From contig NC_092804.1 of NCBI RefSeq assembly GCF_040954645.1, positions 88,711,717 to 88,775,716 on the forward strand: a stretch of 64,000 nucleotides of DNA, in the 5' to 3' direction. Positions within the stretch are counted from its first letter, which is position 1; every line of letters begins with the position of its first letter. The notes below the pieces were generated by a model. That model was not told the origin of the DNA. It searched no databases and worked only from the letters and a program-made list of their open reading frames with translations. The position numbers and the translations under genes were made by a program. This DNA is from Diabrotica undecimpunctata (taxonomy: Eukaryota; Arthropoda; Insecta; Coleoptera; Chrysomelidae). Shown here piece after piece: positions 31,612-42,890 of this stretch.

Positions 31612-32068
31612 TCAAACAATATAGTTGTTATCTAAATTTTCCAATGCAAACCTACATAAACGACAACTTAAACGACAACTGGATTGAGCAGGGGCGAATC
31701 CTTCTAGCTCTGTTCTCCATTCGGGGCGATTGAAGTGTATAAAACACGGAATTCTAATCTGTACTTTAAAATCCTGAACCACTTCGACGGGTAATTTATC
31801 CCAGGACCGAAGAATTTCATATGGTGACACATATTTTCTAATGTACGGTATGGTAAAGTTTTCCAACTCTGTTTTTGTAAACATGTACAACGGTTTTTGT
31901 GGGTGTTGATTCATTACAATTCTTTTCTGACAACATTCCATTATTGTTAAAACGGTTAATGTTTTTAAACACCAAGTCTATCCACTTTTGCTCCTCGACT
32001 TTAGAAACAAAAAATAGTCTATTTTCTTCTTCCGGTGAATAAACTCTTCCACTACGCAAGCACATCAC
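31612..32068 (-). pseudogene. uncharacterised Polinton-associated protein (LRSGR start), frameshifted
   Basis: The first frame (31838-32068) begins MMCLRSGRVYSPEEENR. A second frame (31612-31941) continues with FTKTELENFTIPYIRKYVSP, SWDKLPVEVVQDF and ends with a Cys-rich run (SCRLSCRLCRFAL). They overlap, and one indel near 31940 probably splits a single gene. I recall LRSGR-type openings from insect Polinton ORFs. Function is unknown. Confidence 0.4.
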
Positions 32069-32255
32069 TTATACTAAGTCGTGAAAAGTTTTTAAACATA
32101 CAAAGTTTATTTTGATATTCACTTTTTAATTGGTTAATACTTTTCTGTAACTCTTTAACATTCCTTGATTTTTTGTAAAATAAAATATCGCGTTTTATTC
32201 TTTTTATATCTGTATAAAACTGCTCAACTCGTTCACGTAACCTTCTTGAGTGCAT
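32052..32255 (-). CDS. small basic coiled-coil ORF
   Basis: 67 codons, strongly helical and basic (RIKRDILFYKKSRNVKELQK). It overlaps the start of the downstream leftward gene by 17 bases, which suggests coupled expression. Function unknown. Confidence 0.35.
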   Translation of the reverse strand: MHSRRLRERVEQFYTDIKRIKRDILFYKKSRNVKELQKSINQLKSEYQNKLCMFKNFSRLSISDVLA

Positions 32256-32657
32256 ACTGTTTACAATAATGAGCTTTCAGTACTCTTATATTCTCTCTAC
32301 TCTCATTGACACCGGATGCAGATGTGTTGAGATGCACTCCCCCCCATTCCTAACGGTATAGTAACACTAGACTGTTCCGCGTCAGGTCTAGTAAACTTTA
32401 TTAGCTGAAAGTCCTCCACTCAAACTAAAAAACTTGTCTTATTTGTCTTATTTGTCGTAAAATGTCTGGAACTAGACTTATTCCAATAAACTTAATATTT
32501 AAAGGGTGGAAATTGGTGTTTGAATTTTGTAAATTTTGTAGTGAGACTAAACCTATGGGATTATCTCATCGAAGAGTAGGTTATCGTGATGGATTAATGG
32601 AATCCCCACCACATAAATGGGACTCCCCACTCCCTTTGTTAGATTTACTATAAATAG
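32256..32657. other. gap with a doubtful 63-codon ORF
   Basis: A rightward ORF at 32462-32653 (MSGTRLIPIN...) shows no recognisable motif and may be chance. A C-run (32340) and GC-richer words lie here. A promoter for the membrane-protein ORF is expected in this stretch. Confidence 0.3.
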
Positions 32658-33161
32658 ATGCTCAAAATCTGTATAGAGATTATTAAGATGATATTATTAG
32701 ACTTTATTGTTTTACAAGCAATTGTAAGAAATCTGCTTTTAATCCAACAACCCATCAATGTCAGGGAAGTTTTTGTATGCTTTGAGAGTAATGGCACACT
32801 AAATGAAACATGGCCTCAGACATGGTCAAGAATGAAATCATATCCAGGAAACGATTTTTTACCAACTTTACAAGCTGAAATACCATTAAACAGCACTAAA
32901 TATAAATTGCGTTTTAGACATATGAGTGGTAGAAGCAGTGACTCCAAATGGTTGGAACTTTATAATGAAAGACCTAAGAAGGACACAGTCATATCTCCAA
33001 TATTTTATTATATAGCTTTATGTTCGACTTTTTCAATAATTACGGTATTAATAGAATTGTTTAAGGTTTTAAATAAAAAAATTTGTTTATATAGATGCGT
33101 TTTATTATTACAAATAAATATACAATTATTTTACACAATTTACAAGTATGAATCATATTGA
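32658..33161 (+). CDS. putative small membrane glycoprotein
   Basis: 167 codons with a hydrophobic N-terminus (MILLDFIVLQAIVRNLLLI). The central region has N-glycosylation-type sites (NGT, NET, NST), and a C-terminal hydrophobic segment follows (FYYIALCSTFSIITVLIELF). The layout suggests a secretion signal or anchor, an ectodomain and a transmembrane helix. Its last 22 bases overlap the 3' end of the convergent polymerase gene. No homologue was recognised. It could be an envelope-like or cargo protein, but nothing proves it. Confidence 0.4.
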   Translation: MLKICIEIIKMILLDFIVLQAIVRNLLLIQQPINVREVFVCFESNGTLNETWPQTWSRMKSYPGNDFLPTLQAEIPLNSTKYKLRFRHMSGRSSDSKWLELYNERPKKDTVISPIFYYIALCSTFSIITVLIELFKVLNKKICLYRCVLLLQINIQLFYTIYKYESY

Positions 33162-36100
33162 AAAGAATCAACCTGAAAAAATTCTTCAAGGGGGATCTTT
33201 TCTAAATCGGCTAATTCCGGGGTGTGTAGCAGCTCATTCCCAAAAATAATAAGATCATCTATAGTACCATTATGTGATTTAATTAAAAAATGCCCCCACG
33301 CAAGAGTTTTTACGTCACCGTTTATTACATAGCGTTTGTCATCCTTCGAAGATAGTGCCACTTTATTTCTAAGTTCCGTATATATGGTATGTAAATTAGA
33401 AACAAATACATACATTTTTCTAAAGATTACACCATCTTTTTTTACTAATAGTACATAATCACTCATTTGCAACTGTGTTTTGGTTACGTGTTTTGAAATG
33501 CCTTTTGCTTTTTGTATTATTTTATTTGCTTCTATGCAATAAGCTTTAGCACCTGTACCATAAAAACTTTTAATGGGTGTAGATGCAAATTCATCTTTCA
33601 TTTTTCCTAGTATTGAAGGTGTTTTCGGTATCCCGTGAATATTATCAGTTGGATAGTTGGAGGTGTCGAAATGTTCTATATTTCTTTTCATGTCCTTATA
33701 GAAATTAGAGGTATATATTTCCATAATCAGGGAGTCTGTGTCTGTGTATAACAAGTTTGCAGTTTCCCCATACTTCTTTTTTATATATCCATAATAAAAA
33801 TCATATATCACTGTTTTTGATAAATCTAAAATTGTAAATCCAACATAGAGAGGCTTATCGTAAACTATTTTGGTTTTACCCAAATGAACCGCAACCAAAT
33901 TTTCATTAAACACAGAACAAGACTTGAATTCTGGTTTCGAGATAAGTGTCCCAACGAATTTGTTTTTGTTTCCCAGCGAGTACAGAGGCGGATATCCTTC
34001 CTTTTTTCAACATTCTCCAAAGTTTCCCGAATATCGCATTATTCAGCAATTTAAAGAGATCCCGCTCAAACTCGTTTTTGGCTTTGTTTCTAAGTGATGT
34101 ATTTAGGTCAATATATTTTTTTAGCCATGGTGATTGCGAAAACTCTAGTATACGATGAATCCTTTTTAGTACCAGACCATACTTAAGATACTGTTTAAGA
34201 TTGCGATAATGGATAATGTATTTAGTTTTATTGTTGAGATTTGGTATAAGTTTAGGATATTTGCTTCCTGGTGGTACCATGCTTTCGGGGCAGAATGGCA
34301 TATCGTCCGCATATATATCAACATATAGCCTTTATTCGCATCATCCTCCACCGAAAAACAGTTAAAATTTTCAGCATCTGTTACCCATTTAAAATTTCCA
34401 TATGGAAGATATTGACACATGGCCGCACCATATAAATTTGCAGCATCTAGATATATGATGTAAGACTCGGGTTGTTGTGGATCATAATTGGGTAGATATC
34501 GATTATTTGCCACGGCTTCTCTTTTGCTACATTGTGCCACTCCTCCTCTTACTCCTTTCTTTAAAAAGTGTACCATGTCGACATCGGTAAGAAGCTCTAG
34601 TTCAATTTTGGTGTATCTTAACATAGCATCCCAACTTAATGCAGGAGCAGTTATGTAGTGACAAGGATCCAAATTGTATTCTTTGTGACATACTTTCCTA
34701 AAATTTTGAAAGACATCAGCCAATAATAAGACATCTGATATTAGGTACAACATAGCATAGTCACTCATAGATTTACAATCAAGTGTGTTCCATACATCAA
34801 TTGCTCTCGCATAATCTTCATCAGAAATGTGTTTGTTAGTTAGATTATTGTAGAAATTTTCTTTAGGTGGTAGTGTTTTTTCTTTAAGTCTGTCAAATCC
34901 ATCCATATATGAATAAGGAAACACACCCTTGTGTCTCACAAGTTCAAAGTGTTTAGTATCTGGGAAATACTTTTTAATTTCTTTACACTGCTCCGAGTCT
35001 AAAGTTGTGCTCAGAATATCCAGAGATTTTGCCAAAAATCTAAATGAATCAACAAATCTCAGAGTTATGTATTTATGTGGACCCCTTTTCGACTCTTCTA
35101 CGAGTATTTTTTTAGAAATTGTGATATATTTTTCTTTGGTCTGTGCAATTACTGACACTTGTTCACCAGTTGTTGAAAGCTCTTTAACAAAAAGATGACA
35201 ATCATAATTACTCATATTGTGAAAAAACACAGGTATTGTATTTGAGAGTTTGTAATTTATATTACATGAATTATGAGCGGGTCCAAGATATTTTGAAGTT
35301 AAATGATGATGATCTCTTACCTTATGATTAAAAGGATTAAATGGCTTCCCACACAAGTAACACTCGGTAGCGCTTTCATGTTCTTTAATTTCTTCTTTTG
35401 TTAACGGTGACATTGGTTTAATATGTTTAAGGTGATTGTTATATAGTTCATGTACTAAATCATCCAATTTCTGGATAAACACCTTTGGGGCATCCTTTCC
35501 TTCATAATTTATTAGTCTTGAGAGTGAATCGTCATAGCTGCATTTAAGATAAAATGCAAATGAATATGCTTGGTGTTCAGCTGTTTTAACAAAATATGAA
35601 TTTCCACTAAAAGGTTCGGTGCAGTCTATGGGCTTTAGCAAACTTTCAAAGTCCGCATATATAACAAATGGCACTGGTAACATTTTTTGAAAATTGATAA
35701 ATTTCAGTATATTTTCTGGTCCTATTTCACCAAGCTTATTAATTTTAGGTTGTGTTGTGGGAAGTTTTGTGTAAATATGTGAACAGTCGCTCTTTTGGTG
35801 ATTATTTAGGTTTTCTTCGCTAACAAAGAATTGTAGACATCCATCACATAAGTATCGTTTGCGATGGTTTTTTGTTTTTTGACTTCTTACAAGTCTCGAC
35901 ATGTCTAAAATCAGACAATAATGACTTTGTGTATCATTTGTGATAAGCAAAAGGTTCACATGAGTGGCATGGCGATTACTTGTAAAATACAGTGGCCCAA
36001 CTATTTAATATTGCCGTTTATTAGTTACAAAATTAGATTCTAGCCCATAAACATTTACTGAAATATTATTAAGAGTCTCAAACTTTTTAATGTCTTTTAG

Positions 36101-36844
36101 TTTCATCGGAAAGTCAATACCTTCAAAATTCAACAAAGTATCGTATGGTGGATACGATTCTGGTTTGGTTGGGTTACCAGAGGCAGGAAAAACAGCTGCA
36201 ATAACACTCCACGCAAAACACTTATTATCTTTGTTTTCTATATTTAAAATAGCGTGTTTTCTTGCTAAAGGTGTTGGGAGACGAATATACGTTGATGCAG
36301 AAATACTACTAAATTTGTTGATGTTAACATCTAAAAACATTATTTCCTGTAATACCCAATTTGAATCTTTCTCTTGAAATTCTGAGGCTTGTGTCATCAG
36401 TGCTTCCTTAAAATCAGCAAATGCTTCATCCAGTTCAGTGCTGATAGATATAATTTTATTGCGTGTGTTCATGGACTTGATATCTGATAGATTGGTGTCA
36501 GGTTTTAGATAAATAGCAAATATTTCAAAATTTACTTTAATCGTATTGTGCTGATGTAGATATTCACTCAAGATGCTTAAAAGTTTGGGTTTAACATCTT
36601 CTAAAAATCTATAATAATCCAGTTTCTTATCACTATTAAAACGATAAGATGCAATTCTGTTTTTAAACGCATGTGTCAATTTTGAAACAGTGCCATCTAT
36701 TACTTCCAAATTAAGCGGTCTTAATCTTTTTTTGGGAATATAATAATCCCCATTATGGTCATTATGACCATTCACATTTCTGTATTTACATGTTTTCATA
36801 TGTCGCGACAAGTTATCCGAGCGCGAAAACGATTTATTGCACAT
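33140..36844 (-). pseudogene. protein-primed-type DNA polymerase B of the provirus
   Basis: From the N-terminus at 36844: a C2H2-like finger (MCNKSFSRSDNLSRHMKTC), a Polinton-specific region, then an in-frame TAA at 36005-36007 with the same frame continuing. Next, a second finger (YLCDGCLQFFVSEENLNNH) and the 3'-5' exonuclease: VIYADFES, FFHNMSNYDCHLF and LISDVLLLADVF. Motif A is YLDAANLYGAAMCQYLPYG. A deletion or frameshift at about 34318 precedes the region with FERDLFKLLNNAIFGK (motif B). A further shift at about 33990-33906 precedes LLYTDTDSLIMEIY (motif C). At least three lesions exist, so the enzyme is not made as read. Confidence 0.85.
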
Positions 36845-36899
36845 ACTAACTACTGAGGAGCCCCCACCAATTTGCCTTAAATATGTTATGTGAATATTA

Positions 36900-37448
36900 A
36901 CCCCTCCATGTTATTTTAGACGATGGTAATCGAATGCTATTTTTAGACCGGATATTGTCTAGACACACCAGATGCCCAGGTCGCTGACCTTCAGCTATTT
37001 TTAGATATTGGTCATTAACCTTGAGTTATTTTTAGACAGGATACTGTCTAGACACGCAAGATGGCTAGGTCACTGACCTTCAGCTATTTTTAGATATTGG
37101 TCATTACCCTTGAGTTATTTTTAGATCGGATATTGTCTAGACACACCAGATGCCCAGGTCGCTGACCTCCATTTATTTTAAGATATTGGTCATTAACCTT
37201 GAGTTATTTTTAGACCGGATATTGTCTAGACACACCAGATGGTCAGGTCACTGACCTTCAGCTATTTTTAGATATTGGTAATTAACCTTGAGTTATTTTT
37301 AGACCGGATATTGTCTAGACACACCAGATGGTCAGGTCACTGACTTTCAGCTATTTTTAGATATTGGTCATTAACCTTGAGTTATTTTTAAACCGGATAT
37401 TGTCAAGCAGATGTACAGTTCATTAACCTCCTTATATTTTGCACACTG
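36900..37448. repeat. tandem ~120-bp repeats inside the right terminus
   Basis: About four and a half units of 'ttaaccttgagttattttta', 'gaccggatattgtctagaca', 'caccagatgg(t/c)caggtcactgacc' and 'ttcagctatttttagatattgg'. They extend the right terminal region inward from the TIR. The left end lacks this array, but related units lie inverted at 23521-23890. Confidence 0.9.
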
Positions 37449-37522
37449 GATATCAAACCGGATGTTGTCTAGACTGCCAGGTGTCTCTCCTCCTCATTTT
37501 GGGGGTACAATATACATCTACT
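37449..37522 (-). repeat. right terminal inverted repeat
   Basis: Reverse complement of 17927-18000 with about three mismatches. It ends ...ACATCTACT immediately before ATCGAT. Confidence 0.85.
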
Positions 37523-37528
37523 ATCGAT
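37523..37528. repeat. target-site duplication, right copy (ATCGAT)
   Basis: Identical to 17921-17926. MMP reading resumes in phase at the next base. Confidence 0.85.
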
Positions 37529-38985
37529 AATACTACAGATTTCTCTACTTTGTTAATTACCTTCCAAGAAAGGTATAATTTGCCAGTAGATAGATTGCTT
37601 AATAATGCAACAATAGAATTTATGCACCGTCCGCGTTGTCAACACAGTGATAACGAATTAAGAGTAAGTTCTCTATGGCAGAAACATCACCTGCGATAGT
37701 TATTTCCTCAAAAACAACGGTTGATGCACAAAAAGATGCAGAAATGGCTTTTCAGATGTGGCAAAATGTTTTAGACTTAACATTGACAATGGTTACAAAT
37801 CCTACTCTAGATCCTCCTGATATTACCATAGCTATGGCTAGAAAAACTCAGTATTTTAGATCAAATTGTATGGGTAATGATAAGTGTCCGAGTAAAGTAG
37901 GGCATGGTATTTTAGGACATTCATATTTTCCTGATCCCACCGGTACATGTAAAGAAATCCATTTAGATATCGACCAGTCCTGGCATTTTGGAAATGATTC
38001 TAATATACCCGAAGGCCGTACCAGTTTTCTTACGGTATTGGCTCATGAAATTGGACATGCTCTCGGCATTGGTCATAGTGATACTCCAAATGCTATGATG
38101 TATAGTATAATGTCTATCAGAATAAGATTACGGTTCTACATGATGATGATATAAATGCAGTACAATTTCTATATGGGGCTAAAAATAAAATAAATATGCC
38201 ACAATCCCAAGGCTTACAACACCAGCAACTACAAGACCTACAACGCGTAAGCAACCGATCGGACCAAGGCATACACCAACAACAGCTAGCTCAACAACGT
38301 CAAGACCTACAACTCGAAAGCAGCCGATCCTCAAAAATTTGTGTGACATTGTTCCCGATTTTATGTTTCTAGCCACTGCTCCAGAATTTTCAAATTACCG
38401 ATTATATATTGCTCATGATAAGTTTATATGGAAACTAGACTTGAAAGAAATGATTATTCCATCTCAACCTGAACTTCTTGCTGATTATATTCCTACAGAA
38501 TTACGTCAATACACTTTACAACACATTTTTCAAACAACAAATGGTGATTTGGTTACAGTTGTATCTCCAAACAAATATTTCTCAGCATCATTCCCTAGTA
38601 TTCTATTGATAATTTTCCACTGAATATACCCAATAAGGCTCACATCAATGCTATTTTTCAATCAAATGCTGGACGTTCCTATACATTTTATAATAATATG
38701 TCATATATAGAATTTTCTAATGATTTTACTAGCAAGTTACAGAGAGGACAGATAAAAGACATATGTCCTGGAATACCTGAAGATATTTCTCTAGCACTTC
38801 GATGAATTAATGGCCATATTTACTTTTTCCGTCAAAATACTTACTATAAATTTAATGAATTTACAAGAAAAGTTGTTATGGCTGGAGAATTTAGCACGAA
38901 TCTATTTGGAGTGCCCTGTCCAAACGAAAATATCTTACAACAATTAAAAACTCTAATATCTAAACTTGTATCTGTATATAATTAA
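37529..38985 (+). pseudogene. MMP-like gene, 3' part (propeptide, catalytic, hemopexin)
   Basis: The first frame carries the rest of the propeptide (FQERYNLPVDRLLNNATI) and a degraded cysteine switch (RPRCQHSDN). After a frameshift near 37695 comes the catalytic domain: TTVDAQKDAEMAFQMWQNV and VLAHEIGHALGIGHS (all three zinc His and the Glu), with the Met-turn NAMMY. A second shift near 38115 leads to DDDINAVQFLYGA and a Gln-rich hinge. Then come hemopexin-like segments (CDIVPDF..., DICPGIPED, INGHIYFF, YYKFNEFTRKV), with a TGA at 38803-38805 where Trp is expected. It ends at 38985. No introns are present anywhere. Confidence 0.8.
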
Positions 38986-39169
38986 ATTTTACTAGTAAAT
39001 AGATGTATTTTTGAATAATGAAATACTTTTTTTTGCTATACGTTGATTTTATCCACCCGGTATAATGTTTCGTTTTCGATAGTTTGGCGTGATTCATAAA
39101 TAAAAGAATGCAACAAAGCAGATTTTATGTCGCATTAGAATTTTTTAAATTATTGTAACATAAAAAAGC

Positions 39170-39300
39170 AAGTTAGATATTGGACAAGGAAGATTCATTA
39201 CATCAACCCAATATGATAAATGAATATAATCGACATATGAGAGCCGTCGATCTACTTGATAAGAAGTGGTGGCGGCTCCTTTTTATTCTAATGAAAGTTA
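39170..39300 (+). pseudogene. piggyBac-type transposase fragment
   Basis: The frame reads QPNMINEYNRHMRAVDLLDK, then KWWRLLFILM. The 'YN..M..VD..D' and 'KWW..LF' boxes are characteristic of piggyBac transposases, but the segment between them is deleted. Only about 40 residues remain. Confidence 0.5.
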
Positions 39301-40668
39301 AATATTTTGTCTTTTTTATTTTTAGGTAGATACATGTATAGGATTATAAAATATATAATTTGAAATCTTACTTTAAGGTAGGTAATTGCTAATTTTTCTT
39401 CTGGGCTTAGGCTATCACGCATTGATGTATCCTGTTTTCGTATGACATCTTCTATTTCACATAATAAAAAATTAAAAGAAGACACTGACATCCTGTAATA
39501 TTAAAAAAACTTGTCAGGATATTCTTTTAATTTGTTGTGTAAAAGAAATAATTTTCCATCTGTCTGTCTAGTCACTAGAACAGGGTGAATCCACCATTTC
39601 CGTTGTTTTTTAACCCTACGTCGACAGCACAATGCCAATATTAAAGCAACTTTTTGTTGAAATAATAGATTATCCATACTATATTATTGTATTATCGGTG
39701 TCAATTTATTTTACTTATTTATTTATTTATTTTATCTGCTATATACACGGACATTATATAAACGGACAAGATACCACTGATTGTAGTTGCTTCATATTAA
39801 CGCTCATGGAGCCACTACAAGACCAAAACGAGGCGATATGTGCGCTGTAAACTGTCGCTCATGGAGAAATGATTTTACTGCTTTACTGCCGCCGTAATTT
39901 TACTGCTACTACTAGCGACAATTTGTCGCTCGTGGAGCCATTATACGTTTAAAGCTATGAGACGACGGATCAAATCCCACATTTGGATTAAAATCGTCTT
40001 ATAGATAGTGGATAATATGTAGTTAAAAATAAAGTTAAATATAAAAATAATTTGCATGATCGTAAACTGTAACGTCACCTACGTCACACGTTCTCTCTCG
40101 CACTCATTGATTTTCCTATCCCGCACAGAACCGGCATGTCTAATCTACGTTTATATGATTTTATTTATACGAATATATACCTATATTGTATTAATATTTT
40201 ATACATTAGGAATTATATACATGGCGAGAGCCTCTAAAAAGAACGCCACAAGACTATAAGTCACAACAGCCATTTACACTGTAAAGTAGGTCCCGCTGCC
40301 ATGGGATGCAAACGGCCTATATTTGCGTCGTTTACTTTTTCAATAAATACATAAATATTATCAGAATACAAAAATGACTTATCGATATTAATGTTTTGAG
40401 TTTTTCTTTGGAATGATACCTATCGCCGTCTGGACAGACTGGCGTTCGTCCTCTCTGCTACTGTTATTAATATCTTGCACTAAAATGTTATTAATATTTT
40501 AAAAATCGTCCACTTTGTCCCCCCCCTTCTCAAGCGGAATTGCCTTTTTTAATTTTTATTACACTTATCACTCACTTGTAAATAAATGACAAAAATCTGA
40601 CTTATCGTAATCTTAGTAATTTACACAAAGGAGTCACAATATTAACGAAATCATCAATTTTGTTTTAG
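39301..40668. other. gap without recognisable gene
   Basis: Small ORFs at 39632 and 40056 are hydrophobic or low-complexity and unsupported. The 3' end of this stretch is a credible intron end (pyrimidine-rich, tttag) before the mu-crystallin-like exon. Confidence 0.45.
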
Positions 40669-41023
40669 CTGTTGGCCTAGGAAGAACACATCACAGTGAG
40701 TTAGAAGAGAAATTATATTATCATGCTGACGTCTACATTGACCACTGGGAGGGTGTAAATAGTGAACTATCTGGATTGGCTAAACTGATTGAATTTAAAG
40801 GCGAAGTTGGAAAAGTTATTATGAATCAAATAACCACTGAAGATATAAATCGCATAACAGTGTTTCAAAGCTTAGGTAAACTTTTATTTCTGAATTATAA
40901 TTTTTTTGTTTTATAGAGATATTTATAATTCAAAAGGTTGGTGTTTTAGGTATGGCCATCGAAGATTGCGCAATGAGTCGCTTAGTTTATGATTTATACA
41001 TTAAAAAACAGAAAAGCTTTTGA
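40669..41023 (+). CDS. mu-crystallin / ketimine reductase-like gene, last two exons
   Basis: Exon 40669-40875 encodes VGLGRTHHSELEEKLYYHA, VYIDHWEGVNSELSGL and FKGEVGKVI...ITVFQSL. Exon 40950-41023 encodes GMAIEDCAMSRLVYDLY and a stop (TGA 41021-41023). The 74-bp intron has GT...AG borders and phase 1, and the upstream acceptor (tttag before 40669) is also phase 1. This matches the C-terminal quarter of the ornithine cyclodeaminase/mu-crystallin family, NAD(P)H-dependent imine reductases. Upstream exons are not in the 1.7 kb before it. They may lie beyond the inserted elements, or this may be an exon relic. It is the only plausible host gene in the window. Confidence 0.7.
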
Positions 41024-41514
41024 AATAAGTCTTTGTATGATTTATGAATAAATGTTATGGGTACCTATTTGTATTAATTTTTTTGTAAACTTAGTGAGGC
41101 AAGTTTTTGCACCTACCTCAATATTCAATTTATATGAATTAAATCAAAACACTCAGATAAAACGTACAAATTCGTCAATTTAAAAATTAGAATATTATGT
41201 TAAATTAGACTAAGGTTAGAATATTATTTATAGTTTAGGATAATATTTTCGTTATTAGCCTATAGATATGTTCTTACCTACCCTACGAAATCACGTACTA
41301 AGGTAATTAGTGGTTATAATTATTGTTGTTGGAAAAAATGGGTGTAGCAACAAAAGTGACAACTTTAATAGGCGGATCACGGAAACATCTTCGATTTGAA
41401 GAAAAATTTTTAATTTCACTTAATATAAAAATTTATTTAAAATAGTTATACTATGGATTTTCTTACTTTTTTTTTGTTTAATTTAGATTTTTATTAGCTT
41501 CCATATATTTATAG
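41024..41514. other. 3' flank of the mu-crystallin-like gene
   Basis: AT-rich; 'aataaa' at about 41045 could be its polyadenylation signal. No further gene was seen. Confidence 0.4.
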
Positions 41515-42890
41515 ACAATGCGAAAAGCTTGGGTTCGTTCGGAAAAATGTTCACATGAGATGTTTTTTGCATAATCACTTTCATGAAATAAGCAATAATA
41601 CGGTTCAAGAGGTCACCCAGGCGAAAAGTTGTTCAAATTTTTAACAATTTTTTTTTGGTAAATTGTAACAATCAATTTTTTCGGACCTGATAATGTTTTT
41701 TTAATTTTTGGATCATTCTAAATAAAATAGGTCTTGTGTAGTGTTTATGTAAACTTGATAATTTTCGAGTTATAAATAATTTAAAACTGAGAAAAAGGCA
41801 ATATTAAGATTTTCAAGGCTCAAAAACATGTAAAAAATATTATTTTTGAGTTCATCAAGGATCTAAATTCAAGTTCAAACCTTGTTCTATCATTTTTCGA
41901 TAAGTATTTTGGGTCTATTTTATTATAAAACATTATATGTTTATGACAGGACGGGCGCTCGGGCTGCGGCGTGCGCTAAGGGAGAGAAACAAGATCTAGG
42001 GCACACATTTTTGCTGGTTTAAATCCACATTCTACATGACCGCACATGCCATACGCGCTTCATTATCGATTAAAAAAATAGTTTAACAGTTCTTTATGCA
42101 CCAAATGCATAAATACACACAAAATATATGTATCTTTACACACAAAATAGGTATATATTTTTTGTAGGTGCACTAAAATAAAAAGTAAAATGGTTTTATT
42201 TTTATATTATGTCAAGTGAAAAATAAAACCTTGTATGTACATCCATCTCTCGGACCAGAAGCCCTCTGGCTAGATTATGTTACGCTTTGGGCGTAATAGC
42301 ACCCTTAATGCATAAATAACTATCAAATAATTGTTTTTTAATTTAATATAAAGCGCATATGGCAGGGCGGGCGCTTATTTGTACAATAAAAATTTAAACC
42401 GGCAAAAATGGGTGCCCTAGATCTTGTTTCTCTCTTTCTTGTATACGGCATAGCCCCAGCATCCATCCTGTCATATGCGTTTTATTAACGATTAAAAAGA
42501 ATGTTTTATAATAATATGGGGTCAAAATACTTATCGGAAAATCATAGAACAAGGTTTTAGCTTAAATTTAGGTTCTTGGTGAATTTAAAAATAATTTTTT
42601 TACTTGTATTTTCGTTATGTTACTAAATTATTTATAACCCGAAAATCATCAAGATTACAGAAAAACAGTAAGAGATTTATTTTATTTAGATGGATCTAAA
42701 AAATTAAAAAAAAATTCCGGGCCGAAAAAGTTTATTGTTACAATTTGTTAAAAAAAATGTTTTGAACAACTTTTCGCCTGGGCAACCTATTGAACCGTAT
42801 TTTGGGGTATCCCATGAAAGTGATTATGTAACAAAAATCTCATTGAAATATTATTCTGAACCAATCCGAGCTTTTCGCCTTGTCTATTAA
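41515..42890. mobile_element. large imperfect foldback element, 1.4 kb
   Basis: Both ends read TAGACAA(T/G)GCGAAAAGCT inward. The arms (about 41515-42035 and 42360-42890) match over roughly 500 bp with indels. Landmarks are 'aatcactttcatg', 'aggcgaaaagttgttcaaa', 'caaggtttt/gaacaaggtt' and 'gaaacaagatctagggca', each found reverse-complemented in the other arm. The central 300 bp is unpaired and non-coding. TA-rich flanks suggest a mariner-like mobiliser. Confidence 0.75.

Larger units (their letters stand above)
17927..37522. mobile_element. Polinton/adintovirus-like provirus, 19.6 kb
   Basis: Bounded by 74-bp inverted repeats starting AGTAGATG and ending CATCTACT, and flanked by 6-bp duplications. 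It encodes protein-primed-type DNA polymerase B, a retroviral-type integrase, a packaging ATPase, a capsid-like protein, a PLA2-domain protein, a BIR protein and several unknowns. This is the signature gene set of Polinton/Maverick or adintovirus-type elements. Genes carry scattered stops and frameshifts, and the protease and penton-like genes survive only as a short fused remnant. The element is endogenous and not functional as read. Confidence 0.85.

Noticed and set aside
26005..37000. In-frame TAA/TAG stops as a sign of a reassigned genetic code
   Set aside because: The stops are few, one per gene, and frameshifts are present too; the intact genes use normal stops. Decay explains it better.
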